Below, piece after piece: positions 1 to 8,490 of a DNA stretch of 57,465 nucleotides (the first letter of the stretch is position 1; each line of letters opens with the position of its first letter). The DNA comes from GCA-003244245 sp049673305. GTDB taxonomy: Bacteria; Actinomycetota; Actinomycetes; Mycobacteriales; Pseudonocardiaceae. The notes under the pieces were generated by a model. That model saw only the letters and a list, made by a program, of their open reading frames with translations. It had not been told where the DNA came from and did no database searches. The DNA is taken from positions 1 through 57,465 of the forward strand of contig JBATXM010000039.1 of NCBI GenBank assembly GCA_049673305.1, given 5' to 3'. The translations under genes were made by a program, and so were the position numbers.

Positions 1-16
1 ACGCAACCGGTTGCGT
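1..16. promoter_or_regulatory. Perfect 16-bp palindrome, LacI-type operator candidate
   Basis: The first 16 bases, ACGCAACCGGTTGCGT, form a perfect palindrome with a central CCGG. LacI-family operators often have this form (CAACCGGTTG core). It lies 86 bases upstream of the small gene at 102. No LacI-type regulator is visible in the window, and the flank to the left is missing, so it may belong to a gene outside the window. Confidence 0.4.
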
Positions 17-101
17 GGCACCCCCGATCCCGGATAGCCAACTAACCCACCACAGCTAACAGCAGACCCGCCAGCGTCTCCTGGGCAAGGAAACACTCAC
101 C

Positions 102-464
102 ATGTCGACATCCACCGATGCGCAGCAGCTGACGAGGCTGCTGCGCATCAGCAGCGAACTGGACATCGTCGGCGACGTGACCGCCACCGTCGCCACCTCC
201 TCCGAGCTGCTGGCCTGGGCGCACGCCCTCTCCGGGCCAACCATCTGCGCTTGGCGAGCCGAGGACTCCGGCAACCGCTATGTCCAGGTCACCGCCGCCT
301 GCCACCGCAACCCCGTCCACGGCCGGGTCACCGCCGTACTCACCGCTGACGACCACCGCCAGTTCTGGGCCGCGCTGCTACCCGAGGGCGATCTCACCCC
401 TGGCGAGGAACACCTGCTGCCGCTCACAGCGCTGGTCGCCGCCTGGTCGGCCACATCGTCCTAG
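102..464 (+). CDS. Hypothetical protein, 120 aa
   Basis: Small soluble protein of 120 residues with no signal peptide or membrane segment. I do not recognise a family. The start ATG has an AAGGAAA-like purine tract about 9 bases upstream. The N-terminal part (about residues 8-45) looks helical; the middle (50-90) has alternating hydrophobic residues typical of a small beta sheet, with a CHRNP segment. Third-position GC bias and the clear ribosome site support it as a real gene. It stands alone, and the next 130 bases contain nothing I can identify. Confidence 0.6.
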   Translation: MSTSTDAQQLTRLLRISSELDIVGDVTATVATSSELLAWAHALSGPTICAWRAEDSGNRYVQVTAACHRNPVHGRVTAVLTADDHRQFWAALLPEGDLTPGEEHLLPLTALVAAWSATSS

Positions 465-598
465 CCCAGCACCGCGAACAGGGCGTTTCCCTCGACGCGT
501 GTGATCGAAGAATCACTAATGGATGCCTGGGGCGTTACGGGGGAGGGTGATGAGCGCTTCGTCGGCACCGTGGCCAAGGAGGTGGGCTTTGCTGGCGG

Positions 599-784
599 TT
601 AGGCCTCGCTGGCCTGGATGTCCGCCGCGAGCTCTTTCAGCTTTGACGAGTGCTCGCGGGCGTGGTGGTTGCAGAACAGAAGTTCACCACCTGAAGGCAA
701 CACTGCCCGGACGCGCGCCGCAGCGCTGCACCGGTCGCAACGGTCGGAAGCAGTCAACTCAGGGCGGGTAAGCGTGCTGGTCAT
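599..784 (-). CDS. DUF7455-type small protein (CxxC / CxHH motifs)
   Basis: A 61-residue protein starting MTSTLTRPELTA. It has the pattern CDRCSAAARVRAVL, then GGELLFCNHHAREH, i.e. CxxC followed by CxHH, which would bind zinc like a small ribbon. This pattern matches the short actinobacterial DUF7455 proteins, whose role is not known. The ATG at 784 was chosen over an upstream in-frame start at 859 because a strong purine-rich ribosome site (GGAGGGAG) lies just before it and the family begins here. Confidence 0.8.
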   Translation of the reverse strand: MTSTLTRPELTASDRCDRCSAAARVRAVLPSGGELLFCNHHAREHSSKLKELAADIQASEA

Positions 785-1072
785 GGCTTCTCCCTCCGTA
801 GTGGCCCGGTCGGTGTGACCAGACCGGGTAGAACCGGCTGCGCTGCTCACGGGATCCACCCGTCCACCCTGACATCGGATCCCAGGGTCCTACTCTTGCA
901 GACGAACGCGGTCCACGATGCGTTCCCGAGGCGAAGCGCTCCGCGTGTCTTGAGCTAGTACCGCACCCCGCGGGCTGGCGCGCAAGGGTGATTCCGGTCG
1001 TTGCTGTCGTGTTGGTGGTCACCGTCGCGCGCTAGCCTGACCGCAGGCATGATCGGGCGGGAGGATGGGATC

Positions 1073-2443
1073 ATGGTCGATGCGGCAGCGCTCGCCTCGG
1101 ACCTGGCGGCCAACGGGGTTGTCGGGGTGACCATCACGTGGGCGGACAACAACGGGATACCGCGTTCCAGGACCGTGCCGATCGCGGCACTACCCCAGGT
1201 GGCCCAGCGCGGGGTCGGGATCTCCACGCTGTTCGCGGTGTTCGACACCCACGATGCGATCACCTTTGCCCACCAGGGCATGGCCACCCCCTCCGGTGAC
1301 GTCCGGCTGGTACCCGACCTGCATGGGCTGACTCGGCTCGCCGGGCAGCCCGCGCTGGCATGGGCCCCCGGGCGACAGATCACGGTGGACGGCTCGCCCT
1401 GGCCATACGACCAGCGTGAGGTGCTCGAAGCTCAGGTCGAGGCGGCCGCCACTGAGGGGTTGACGATCAGGGCGGGCTACGAGATGGAGTTCGTGCTCAC
1501 CCAGGCTGGCGACCTTGATGATTCCGGCGAGGAGCCGCGGCTGGCCTACCACGCCCCCGCCTACAGCCCGCATGCCCTGCTGGCAGTGGACGAGTTCGTG
1601 GCTGACCTGCTGGCCGACCTGGCGGCCAACGGTGTGCCGGTGCATCAGCTGCACGCCGAGTACGGGCCGGCCCAGGTGGAACTCAGCATCGTCGCCTCCG
1701 ACCCGATCACCGCCGCTGACCGGCAGCTGCTGGCCCGCCAGACCATCCATGCCGCAGCCAGGACACACGGCCTGCGGGCCTGCTTCGCGCCGCTGTTCAC
1801 GGCTGCGGGCGTGGGAAACGGCTGGCACTTGCACACCTCGGTCTGGCGCGGCGGACGCAACTTGCTGGCCGGTAATGCCATTGCTGGTGACCGTCCTGGC
1901 GCTGATGGCGTAGGTTGGCTGGGCGGGCTGCTCCGTGACCTCCCGGCGTTGGCCGCGATCACCGCGCCGAGCGTGCCGTCACTGGCCCGGCTGCGCCCCG
2001 GCTACTTCGCCAGCGCATACCAGTTCTGGGGAGTGGAGAACCGGGAGGCACCGCTGCGCTACATCCTGGGCTCGGAGCTGCTCGGCGCCGACCACGCCAA
2101 TGTCGAGCTCAAGGTTTCCGACGCCTCCGCCAACCCGTACCTGGCGCTGGCCGCGGTGATCGCGGCCGGCATGGCGGGGTTGCGTGACGGAGCCGACCCC
2201 GGCGAACCGATTCAGGCTGACCCCGGTCGGTGGAGCGAGCAGGAGCGCGCGGCCCGTGGTTTGCGCCGGCTGCCGACCACACCCGCCGAGCAGGAGAAGG
2301 CGCTGACCGGCTCCAAGCGGCTCACCGCGATGCTCGGGGAGCCGCTGCTCGGCGCGTTCCTCGCGGTACGCCGGTCCGACGCGGCCTGGGCGGCTGACCG
2401 CTCCTTGGACGAGGTCGTGACCGCGCATCGTTGGCGGTATTGA
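1073..2443 (+). CDS. Glutamine synthetase family protein, FluG-like
   Basis: A 456-residue member of the glutamine synthetase fold: N-terminal beta-grasp domain (about 1-100), then the catalytic domain. Metal-binding glutamates lie in GYEMEFVL (about 135-142) and HAEYGPAQVELS (about 194-205), and the nucleotide/glutamate histidine motif is GNGWHLH (about 249-255). The later segments WGVENREAPLRY and NVELKVSDASANPYL resemble the GS-like domain of FluG and related amide-bond ligases rather than housekeeping GlnA. Where GlnA has PGYEAP in the flap, this protein has PGYFAS, so the flap glutamate is missing. It probably joins glutamate or a similar acid to an amine other than ammonia; the substrate cannot be told. 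The ATG at 1073 was chosen because GGGAGGAT precedes it; an ATG at 1049 is also in frame. It converges with the next gene, leaving 6 bases between stops. Confidence 0.85.
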   Translation: MVDAAALASDLAANGVVGVTITWADNNGIPRSRTVPIAALPQVAQRGVGISTLFAVFDTHDAITFAHQGMATPSGDVRLVPDLHGLTRLAGQPALAWAPGRQITVDGSPWPYDQREVLEAQVEAAATEGLTIRAGYEMEFVLTQAGDLDDSGEEPRLAYHAPAYSPHALLAVDEFVADLLADLAANGVPVHQLHAEYGPAQVELSIVASDPITAADRQLLARQTIHAAARTHGLRACFAPLFTAAGVGNGWHLHTSVWRGGRNLLAGNAIAGDRPGADGVGWLGGLLRDLPALAAITAPSVPSLARLRPGYFASAYQFWGVENREAPLRYILGSELLGADHANVELKVSDASANPYLALAAVIAAGMAGLRDGADPGEPIQADPGRWSEQERAARGLRRLPTTPAEQEKALTGSKRLTAMLGEPLLGAFLAVRRSDAAWAADRSLDEVVTAHRWRY

Positions 2444-2449
2444 CCCTGG

Positions 2450-3544
2450 TTACGCAGTGTCGTTGGAGTCGTTGGACCACACCTGCAGGAGCGCTTCGGG
2501 GATGCCCCACCACCCCAGCGGGGTGAGCCGCTCATCATCGTCCACGGCACCGAGCAGGTGCCACTGCTCCACGACAGTCGTGAACCACCCCTGGAGCACG
2601 TCGATGTCATCGTCGTTGTCCGCGTCCACGACGAACCGGGCGAGGTCACCGGCGGAGGCGGGAGTACCGGGACCGCCGCGGGCCAGCGCCGCGACCGCCT
2701 CCAGCCATTCTTCGTGATCGAGAGCGGTCGAGGAAAGCAGGTCGACCGGGATGTCCACAGGTGGCTCCTCTACCGGGCTGACCACGCCCGCAGCCAGCTG
2801 TAGCCACAGCTGCCCGTCGTCGGAGTCCAGGTTGCTCGGATCCACTCCACCGCCAGCGCCGAGTAGGCTGGCTGGCCATCCTCCACGCGTCAACGCGCTA
2901 CGCAGGCCTTGGCAGGCGGCGTGTAGCTCCGCGTCCGGCCGAGGGCGTTCGCCCACTTCAGTAAGGATGTTCTGGAGTTCGTCGAGAGCGGCTTGCTCGG
3001 CGGCATCCCACTCGGCGAAGAAGTCATCGTCCGCCTCGTCGAGTAGCTCGTCCATGGGTACCCGTCCATCCGGCAATGGTGAGCTCATCCAGCGTTCCTG
3101 TAGTTCCCGGTATTTTCGGGTGGCTGCCGGATCCTGCGCGAGCAGCCGGTCGGGGTCAATGTCTCCTGCAGTGAGGAGTTTTTCGAGGTGCAGGACGAGC
3201 AGCTCATGCAATTCATCGGCGAGTGGCGTGCGTGCTGACTCGTCCTCCCACACATGCAGCCCGATGATCGCCGTCGGTTCGGTCCCGGTTGCCTCGAGCC
3301 AGCCGTGCACCTCGCCGACTGTGGCGTCGCCGTCGGCGATCCGCCCCAGGACGGACTCAGCGGACTCCCAGAACCGGGCCGAGAACGGGTTACGCGCCGC
3401 GAGCAGTTCGCGGCGCAGCTCGGGCATGGCAGCCACCGCCTCCACCGCGGGTACGCTGAGCATCAGGCGGGCCACATCGCGCCGGGTGAGCTCAGCTGCG
3501 GGGCGGTGTGCCTGGGCCAGCAGCGCGCTGGCGTCAATTGTCAC
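2450..3544 (-). CDS. Uncharacterised 364-aa protein
   Basis: Soluble, acidic, mostly helical protein that starts with GTG at 3544. I cannot assign a family. The first 60 residues resemble a regulatory helical region (ELTRRDVARLMLSVPAVEAV). The centre is rich in Asp and Glu (DEADDDFFAEWDAAEQAALDEL). The C-terminus ends in LTPLGWWGIPEALLQVW, a motif seen at the ends of several uncharacterised actinobacterial proteins with a winged-helix-like tail. No signal peptide or membrane span. The next gene is divergent, about 110 bases from this start. Confidence 0.7.
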   Translation of the reverse strand: MTIDASALLAQAHRPAAELTRRDVARLMLSVPAVEAVAAMPELRRELLAARNPFSARFWESAESVLGRIADGDATVGEVHGWLEATGTEPTAIIGLHVWEDESARTPLADELHELLVLHLEKLLTAGDIDPDRLLAQDPAATRKYRELQERWMSSPLPDGRVPMDELLDEADDDFFAEWDAAEQAALDELQNILTEVGERPRPDAELHAACQGLRSALTRGGWPASLLGAGGGVDPSNLDSDDGQLWLQLAAGVVSPVEEPPVDIPVDLLSSTALDHEEWLEAVAALARGGPGTPASAGDLARFVVDADNDDDIDVLQGWFTTVVEQWHLLGAVDDDERLTPLGWWGIPEALLQVWSNDSNDTA

Positions 3545-3655
3545 GCGCCGATGCTAGGGCGCGGGCCAGTTCGCTCGTCGTCGAGGGTTCTCGTTAAGCG
3601 GGTTGTGGTTCAGACGCGGCGATGAAGAAAACGTGGCTCGGGTAGCGTTGGTCGG

Positions 3656-4699
3656 GTGGTGAGCATGCTGGAGCGGGCCCACACGATCGCCGAGGAAGTG
3701 CTGTTTCCGGCGGCCCTTGAGGTCGACGCTCAGGGAGCCATCCCGAGTAGTCATTTCGACCTACTTGCCGCACAGGGCTTTTACGGTCTCGCGGGCGAGG
3801 TTGAGCACGGTGGCATTGAGATCGACTTCCCCTCGCTGGTCGGCATCCTTGAGACGCTGTCGGGCGGGTGCCTCACCACGACGTTCACCTGGATCCAGCA
3901 CCAGGGCGTGGTGCGCGGTCTCACCAGAACGACGAACGCAGGCCTGCGGGAGAAGTACCTCGGCGCGGCGATCCGGGGCGAGTTGCGCGGCGGGGTAGCC
4001 TTCGCCGGCGCGATTCCGCAGCCTCCTCGGCTGTGGGCAACGGCCACCGACGGCGGCTGGTTGGTGAGTGGCGAGGCTCCGTTCGTCACCGGCTGGGGCA
4101 TCGTCGACGTGTTGCAGGTCTCGGCGCGCAACACCGCACTCAAGGCGGGGGAGTCCACCGGCACCATTGTCACCGGGCTGCTCGACGCTGAGGCCGGTGC
4201 TGGCATCACCGTCGAGGCGTTGCACATGGTCGCCGCCCAAGGCAGCAACACCGTCCGGCTGCGGTTCGACGATTATGTCCTGCCGGCCGAGAAGGTCATC
4301 GCCGAGGTCTCGCATCGTGACTTTCTCGCCAACCGTTGGATGAGCTCGCGGCTGAACGGTTGCCTTGCGATGGGAGTCGCCGGGCGGTGCATTCGGATGA
4401 TAGGCGAGGCCGGCCGACCCGAGGTCGTGGAGCTGCTGCATGCGGAGCACAGCGTGATCCGGGACCGTCTCGATGGTGGGCTCAACGACCCAGAGACGAT
4501 GCCGGCGGCCCGCGCTGCCGCCTCCGAGCTTGCCTACCGTTGTGCTGGCGCACTCGTGGTGGCGGTGGGCAGCTCGGGGATCCTCGCCTCGCATCATGCA
4601 CAGCGGCTGGTCCGGGAGGCGACGTTCACCCTTGTCGCCGCCGGTCGGCCAGAGATCAAGGACAACCTGCTGAGCGTGTTCGGTCATGTCCATGAGTAA
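3656..4699 (+). CDS. Acyl-CoA dehydrogenase-like flavoprotein
   Basis: A 347-residue protein with the acyl-CoA dehydrogenase order: N-terminal helical domain (about 1-95), central beta domain (GGWLVSGEAPFVTGWGIVDVL; RLRFDDYVLPAEKVI at about 200-215), then a C-terminal four-helix domain. It is shorter than typical enzymes (about 380), and I cannot find the usual C-terminal catalytic glutamate with confidence. It may therefore be a flavin-dependent oxidase or monooxygenase of the same fold rather than a true dehydrogenase. The reading frame opens with GTG GTG AGC ATG, so the start may be the GTG at 3656 or the ATG at 3665. It stands alone. Confidence 0.75.
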   Translation: MVSMLERAHTIAEEVLFPAALEVDAQGAIPSSHFDLLAAQGFYGLAGEVEHGGIEIDFPSLVGILETLSGGCLTTTFTWIQHQGVVRGLTRTTNAGLREKYLGAAIRGELRGGVAFAGAIPQPPRLWATATDGGWLVSGEAPFVTGWGIVDVLQVSARNTALKAGESTGTIVTGLLDAEAGAGITVEALHMVAAQGSNTVRLRFDDYVLPAEKVIAEVSHRDFLANRWMSSRLNGCLAMGVAGRCIRMIGEAGRPEVVELLHAEHSVIRDRLDGGLNDPETMPAARAAASELAYRCAGALVVAVGSSGILASHHAQRLVREATFTLVAAGRPEIKDNLLSVFGHVHE

Positions 4700-4807
4700 G
4701 CTCACCCGGTGAAGAAGTCCGATCGCACCGTGTGATCATCAACACCGGGGTGATCGTTATTCGGTGATGATTACTGGGTGACAGAGCACCTGGTTAAGGA
4801 GTCTGGG

Positions 4808-6388
4808 ATGGAACGTGCTCCTGCCCTGTCCGTCGGGCTGGCGCTCGCCGCGGTGGCGTCTTTAGTGCTGGCGTGCACATCCGCTGGGGGCACTACCGCA
4901 CAGCACGGGCCTGTCGGTCCAGTGCCAGCAGGGTTAGAGCGGTTCTATGGCCAGGACCTAGCCTGGGGCGGCTGCTCCTCGTTCGCCAAGACCCCGAGTG
5001 ACCAGAAGGCCTACGCCGACCCTGGCCTGCAGTGCGCATACCTCACTGTGCCCTTGGACTACGCCAACCCGAACGGCCGGGTTATCAAGGTCGGCCTGCT
5101 CCGCCGACCCGCGTTGGATCCAGCGCAGCGCATCGGCTCCTTAGTGATCAACCCGGGTGGTCCTGGTGGGTCCGGCATGAGCACCGCTGCCAGTCTCGCC
5201 GACACCGTCATGGATAATGACCTGGGGCGTCGTTTTGACTTGGTGGGGTTCGACCCACGCGGTGTCGGCTCGAGCGAACCGCAGGTTGTCTGCCGGAGCG
5301 CCGAAGTACGGGACCATGAACGGCTAATGGACCTCAACGTTGACACTTCACCAGCGGGCGTGACGAAGACCGAAGACCAGGAAAAGTCCGATGACCAAGG
5401 ATGTGTCAAGGGTGCCGGAAAAGATGTACTCGAAAACATCGGCACCCGCGACGTGGTCCGCGACATGGATGTCATGCGGTCGGCCCTCCATGATGAAAAG
5501 CTGACTTACCTTGGTTACTCCTACGGCACTCACATTGGTACTGCCTACGCTGAAGCTTTTCCTAAGAATGTTCGAGCAATGATTCTCGACGGTGCTGTCG
5601 ATCCTGCCCAGGACCCCTCTTCGCAGCTCATCGACCAAGGTCGAGGATTCCAAAAAGCCTTCGACGCGTTCGCGGCGTGGTGTACGGGCACCCCTGATTG
5701 CGCTCTGGGACCAGACAAGAACCAGACTGAGAGCAAATTTCAGGGCCTTGTGCGGCCGTTGATCACACAAGCGGTCGGTTTGTCCGACGGGCGCAAGCTG
5801 TCTTACACCGACGCCACTATCGCAACTGTCCAAGCGCTGTACTCGCGCGAGCTCTGGCAACCTCTCAATCGTGGTTTGCAGGAACTTGCCAAGGGTCACG
5901 GAGAAATTCTCATGCGCCTTGCCGATAGCTACTACGGACGGTCGCAAGACGGTACCTACTCCACCGAGATGGATGTCTTCCAATCCGTCCTCTGTGTGGA
6001 TAATCCGGCCATCAAAGACCCGAACGTGGCCCGCGATATCGATGCTCAATACCGGAAGGTCGCCCCATTCCTCGACACGGGGGAGCCACCCTCGCCCGCC
6101 CTTGACAACTGTGCCTACTGGCCCGTGCCGCCCACCAGCGGGCCGCACCTCCCGCAGACCCCTGGGCTGGCCACCACAATGGTGATCTCCACGACGCAGG
6201 ATCCCGCCACGCCCTATCAGTCCGGGGTCAACCTCGCGCACGACCTCAACGCACGCCTGCTGACCTTCGAAAGCACTCAACACACCGCTTTCTTGCAAGG
6301 CAACAGCTGCGTTGACAGTGCCGGCATCAGTTATCTCACCAGTCTTACGCTTCCACCCGAGGGAACTCGGTGTAAACCCACCACGTGA
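4808..6388 (+). CDS. Secreted lipoprotein, alpha/beta hydrolase with TAP-like C-terminal domain
   Basis: A 526-residue putative tripeptidyl-aminopeptidase-type hydrolase of the SlpD/SlpE/Hip1 kind. The N-terminus carries a lipoprotein signal ending in the lipobox LVLAC, so the mature protein would be lipid-anchored on the outer face. The nucleophile elbow is GYSYG (Ser about 238). The acid is in TTQDPATPY (Asp about 465) and the histidine in TQHTAF (about 492), in the order expected for PF00561 followed by a TAP-like domain. The start at 4808 has AAGGAG six bases upstream; a GTG at 4778 would add ten residues before the signal. Its stop abuts the cobB start, so it may feed transcription into the cobalamin operon. 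Confidence 0.85.
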   Translation: MERAPALSVGLALAAVASLVLACTSAGGTTAQHGPVGPVPAGLERFYGQDLAWGGCSSFAKTPSDQKAYADPGLQCAYLTVPLDYANPNGRVIKVGLLRRPALDPAQRIGSLVINPGGPGGSGMSTAASLADTVMDNDLGRRFDLVGFDPRGVGSSEPQVVCRSAEVRDHERLMDLNVDTSPAGVTKTEDQEKSDDQGCVKGAGKDVLENIGTRDVVRDMDVMRSALHDEKLTYLGYSYGTHIGTAYAEAFPKNVRAMILDGAVDPAQDPSSQLIDQGRGFQKAFDAFAAWCTGTPDCALGPDKNQTESKFQGLVRPLITQAVGLSDGRKLSYTDATIATVQALYSRELWQPLNRGLQELAKGHGEILMRLADSYYGRSQDGTYSTEMDVFQSVLCVDNPAIKDPNVARDIDAQYRKVAPFLDTGEPPSPALDNCAYWPVPPTSGPHLPQTPGLATTMVISTTQDPATPYQSGVNLAHDLNARLLTFESTQHTAFLQGNSCVDSAGISYLTSLTLPPEGTRCKPTT

Positions 6389-7747
6389 GTGCTGCCTCAA
6401 GCTAGCTTGCGACGCCACTCACGAGTGGTGGTGGCGGCACCTGCCTCGGGCGCGGGCAAGACCACCGTTGCCACCGGGTTGATGGCCGCGCTGCGGCGGC
6501 GGGGCACCACGGTGGCTGGGTTCAAGGTCGGCCCGGACTACATCGACCCGGGCTACCACGCCCTGGCCACTGGGCGATCGGGCCGCAACCTCGATCCGGT
6601 GCTGGTAGGTGAACACCGCATCGCCCCGTTGGCCTGTTACGGCGCGGCCGGGGCGCAGCTCGCGGTCGTGGAGGGCGTGATGGGCTTGTTCGATGGCCGC
6701 ACCGGGACTGCGGGTCACGGCTCGACGGCACAGGTCGCGGCCCTGCTGGGGGCCCCGGTGCTGCTGGTGGTCGACGTACGCGGCCAGGGCCGCAGCCTTG
6801 CCGCGCTGCTGCACGGGTTCCGGTCCTTCGACGCGAGCATCCGGATCGCCGGGGTGGTGCTCAACCAGGTCGGCTCGGCGCGTCACGAGCAGGTCTGCCG
6901 GCAGGCCTGCGCTGAGGTGGGCCTGCCGGTGCTGGGTGCACTGCGCCGGGATGACGCGCTGGCGGTGCCGTCGCGGCATCTGGGGCTGGTCACCGCCGCC
7001 GAGCACGCCACCGCGACGGGCGTGGTAGCTCGGTGGGCTGACGCGGTAGCCGCGCAGGTTGACCTGGCCGCTGTGGTGACACTGGCGAGCGTCTCGGCCG
7101 GCGAACCGCGGTGGGTACCGGAGACCGAGGTCACTCGGGTACCCGCTGCGCCGGTGGTCGCGGTGGCCGGTGGGCCGGCGTTCACCTTCGGCTACCCCGA
7201 GCATGCCGAACTGCTCGCCGCGGCCGGGGCCACGGTCGCGGTCTTCGACCCACTGCGCGATGAGTCGCTGCCTCCCGGCACGGCAGGCCTGGTGCTGCCC
7301 GGCGGGTTCCCAGAGTGCCATGCCGAGGCGCTGTCGGCCAATGCGGCACTGCGCGCCGAGGTCGCCGCCTTGGCCTGGGGCGGGGCACCGGTGCACGCCG
7401 AATGCGGTGGGCTGCTGTACCTGTGCCGTTCGGTGGACGGTACACCGATGTGCGGGGTGCTCGACGCTGAGGCGACGATGACCGGGCACCTGGTGCTGGG
7501 CTACCGCGACGCGGTGGCGTTGCGCGGATCGGTGCTGCACCGCCCAGGTGAGCGGGTGCGCGGTCACGAGTTCCACCGCACCACCGTCACGCCCCGCGCG
7601 GGTGAACCCGCCTGGGCTTGGACGGGCGCGGCGCCCGAGGGATTCATCCAGCGTGGGGTGCATGCGTCGTTCCTGCACACCCACCCTGTCGCGCATCCGG
7701 CGGCGGTGGCACGCTTCGTGGCGAGCTGTGTGAAGGGCGGGTTGTGA
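6389..7747 (+). CDS. cobB: Cobyrinate / hydrogenobyrinate a,c-diamide synthase
   Basis: ATP- and glutamine-dependent enzyme that amidates the a and c carboxylates of the corrin ring. The 452 residues comprise an N-terminal P-loop dethiobiotin-synthetase-like domain (ASGAGKTTVA, about 19-28; KVGPDYIDPGYH follows) and a C-terminal class I glutamine amidotransferase-like domain. In the latter, HAECGGLLYL carries the nucleophilic cysteine (about 339) and LHTHPVAHP supplies the histidine. The GTG start directly follows the preceding stop; a run of GTG codons near 6425 could also serve. First gene of a five-gene operon whose members overlap by one to four bases. No cobalamin riboswitch is visible upstream. 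Confidence 0.93.
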   Translation: MLPQASLRRHSRVVVAAPASGAGKTTVATGLMAALRRRGTTVAGFKVGPDYIDPGYHALATGRSGRNLDPVLVGEHRIAPLACYGAAGAQLAVVEGVMGLFDGRTGTAGHGSTAQVAALLGAPVLLVVDVRGQGRSLAALLHGFRSFDASIRIAGVVLNQVGSARHEQVCRQACAEVGLPVLGALRRDDALAVPSRHLGLVTAAEHATATGVVARWADAVAAQVDLAAVVTLASVSAGEPRWVPETEVTRVPAAPVVAVAGGPAFTFGYPEHAELLAAAGATVAVFDPLRDESLPPGTAGLVLPGGFPECHAEALSANAALRAEVAALAWGGAPVHAECGGLLYLCRSVDGTPMCGVLDAEATMTGHLVLGYRDAVALRGSVLHRPGERVRGHEFHRTTVTPRAGEPAWAWTGAAPEGFIQRGVHASFLHTHPVAHPAAVARFVASCVKGGL

Positions 7748-8490
7748 CGGGCGGGACGGGCACCGTGGAACTGGTCGGGATCGGGGTGGGTCCGGGGGAT
7801 CCGGATCTGCTGACCGTTGCCGCGGTGCGCGAGTTGTCCCACGCCGGGCGGGTGTTCGTGCCGGGAATGGCCCTCGATGTGGCGGGGCGCGCTGAGGCCG
7901 TCGTGCGGGCGCACCTGACCCACGACCGCCTGGAGCGGCTGGTGTTCGCGCTGGGCGACGACGTCGCCGGGTCACAGCAGCGCCGCCACGACTGTTGGGA
8001 TGCGGCCGCTGCCCGGGTGGTGGCATACCTGCGGGAGCACGGTGGCAACGCGGCCTTCGCCACCCTGGGTGACCCGTCGGTGTACTCCACATTCAGTTAC
8101 CTCTCCGCCACGGTGCGCGAGTTGCTGCCCAGCGTCCGGATCCGCACCGTGCCGGGCATCACCGCGATGCAGGCCGCCGCCAGCGCCGCCGGTCTCACCC
8201 TGGTCGAGGGTTGCGAACCGCTCACCCTGCTCCCGTTGTCCCGTGACCTCACGATCGTGGATGATGCGCTGGCCCGGGGCGGAACGGTGGTCGCCTACAA
8301 GGGTGGCCGCCGGTTGGCGGCGCTGCGGGATCGGGTCGCGGCCGCCGGTGCGCTGGAGCGCGCCTGGTGCGCCGAGCATCTCGGTACCCCTGAGGAGCGG
8401 ATCACCCCACTGGCGCACACCGACGCGGCGGCCTACCTGTCTACGGTGGTGGTCCTGCCGCCGCGCGACGGCAGGGGGGCGCAGCTGTGA
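7744..8490 (+). CDS. cobI: Precorrin-2 C20-methyltransferase
   Basis: SAM-dependent enzyme methylating C20 of (cobalt-)precorrin-2. The 248 residues have the tetrapyrrole methylase fold: GVGPGDPDLLT near the N-terminus, then ATLGDPSVYSTFSYL and VPGITAMQAAASAAG. The GDPSVYST form and the VEGCEPLTLLP segment are typical of the CobI/CbiL branch rather than CobM or CobJ. The GTG start overlaps the cobB stop (GTGA), implying translational coupling; a longer in-frame extension exists inside cobB but has no homology. The sequence does not say whether the substrate carries cobalt; cbiD next door hints at the cobalt-early route. Confidence 0.92.
   Translation: MTGGTGTVELVGIGVGPGDPDLLTVAAVRELSHAGRVFVPGMALDVAGRAEAVVRAHLTHDRLERLVFALGDDVAGSQQRRHDCWDAAAARVVAYLREHGGNAAFATLGDPSVYSTFSYLSATVRELLPSVRIRTVPGITAMQAAASAAGLTLVEGCEPLTLLPLSRDLTIVDDALARGGTVVAYKGGRRLAALRDRVAAAGALERAWCAEHLGTPEERITPLAHTDAAAYLSTVVVLPPRDGRGAQL

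Noticed and set aside
6300..6400. Cobalamin riboswitch before cobB
   Set aside because: No room and no B12-box-like sequence; cobB starts directly after the hydrolase stop.
6419..8092. 557-residue open frame on the minus strand opposite cobB/cobI
   Set aside because: Arg/Pro/His-rich shadow produced by high GC; the plus strand encodes two clear cobalamin enzymes.
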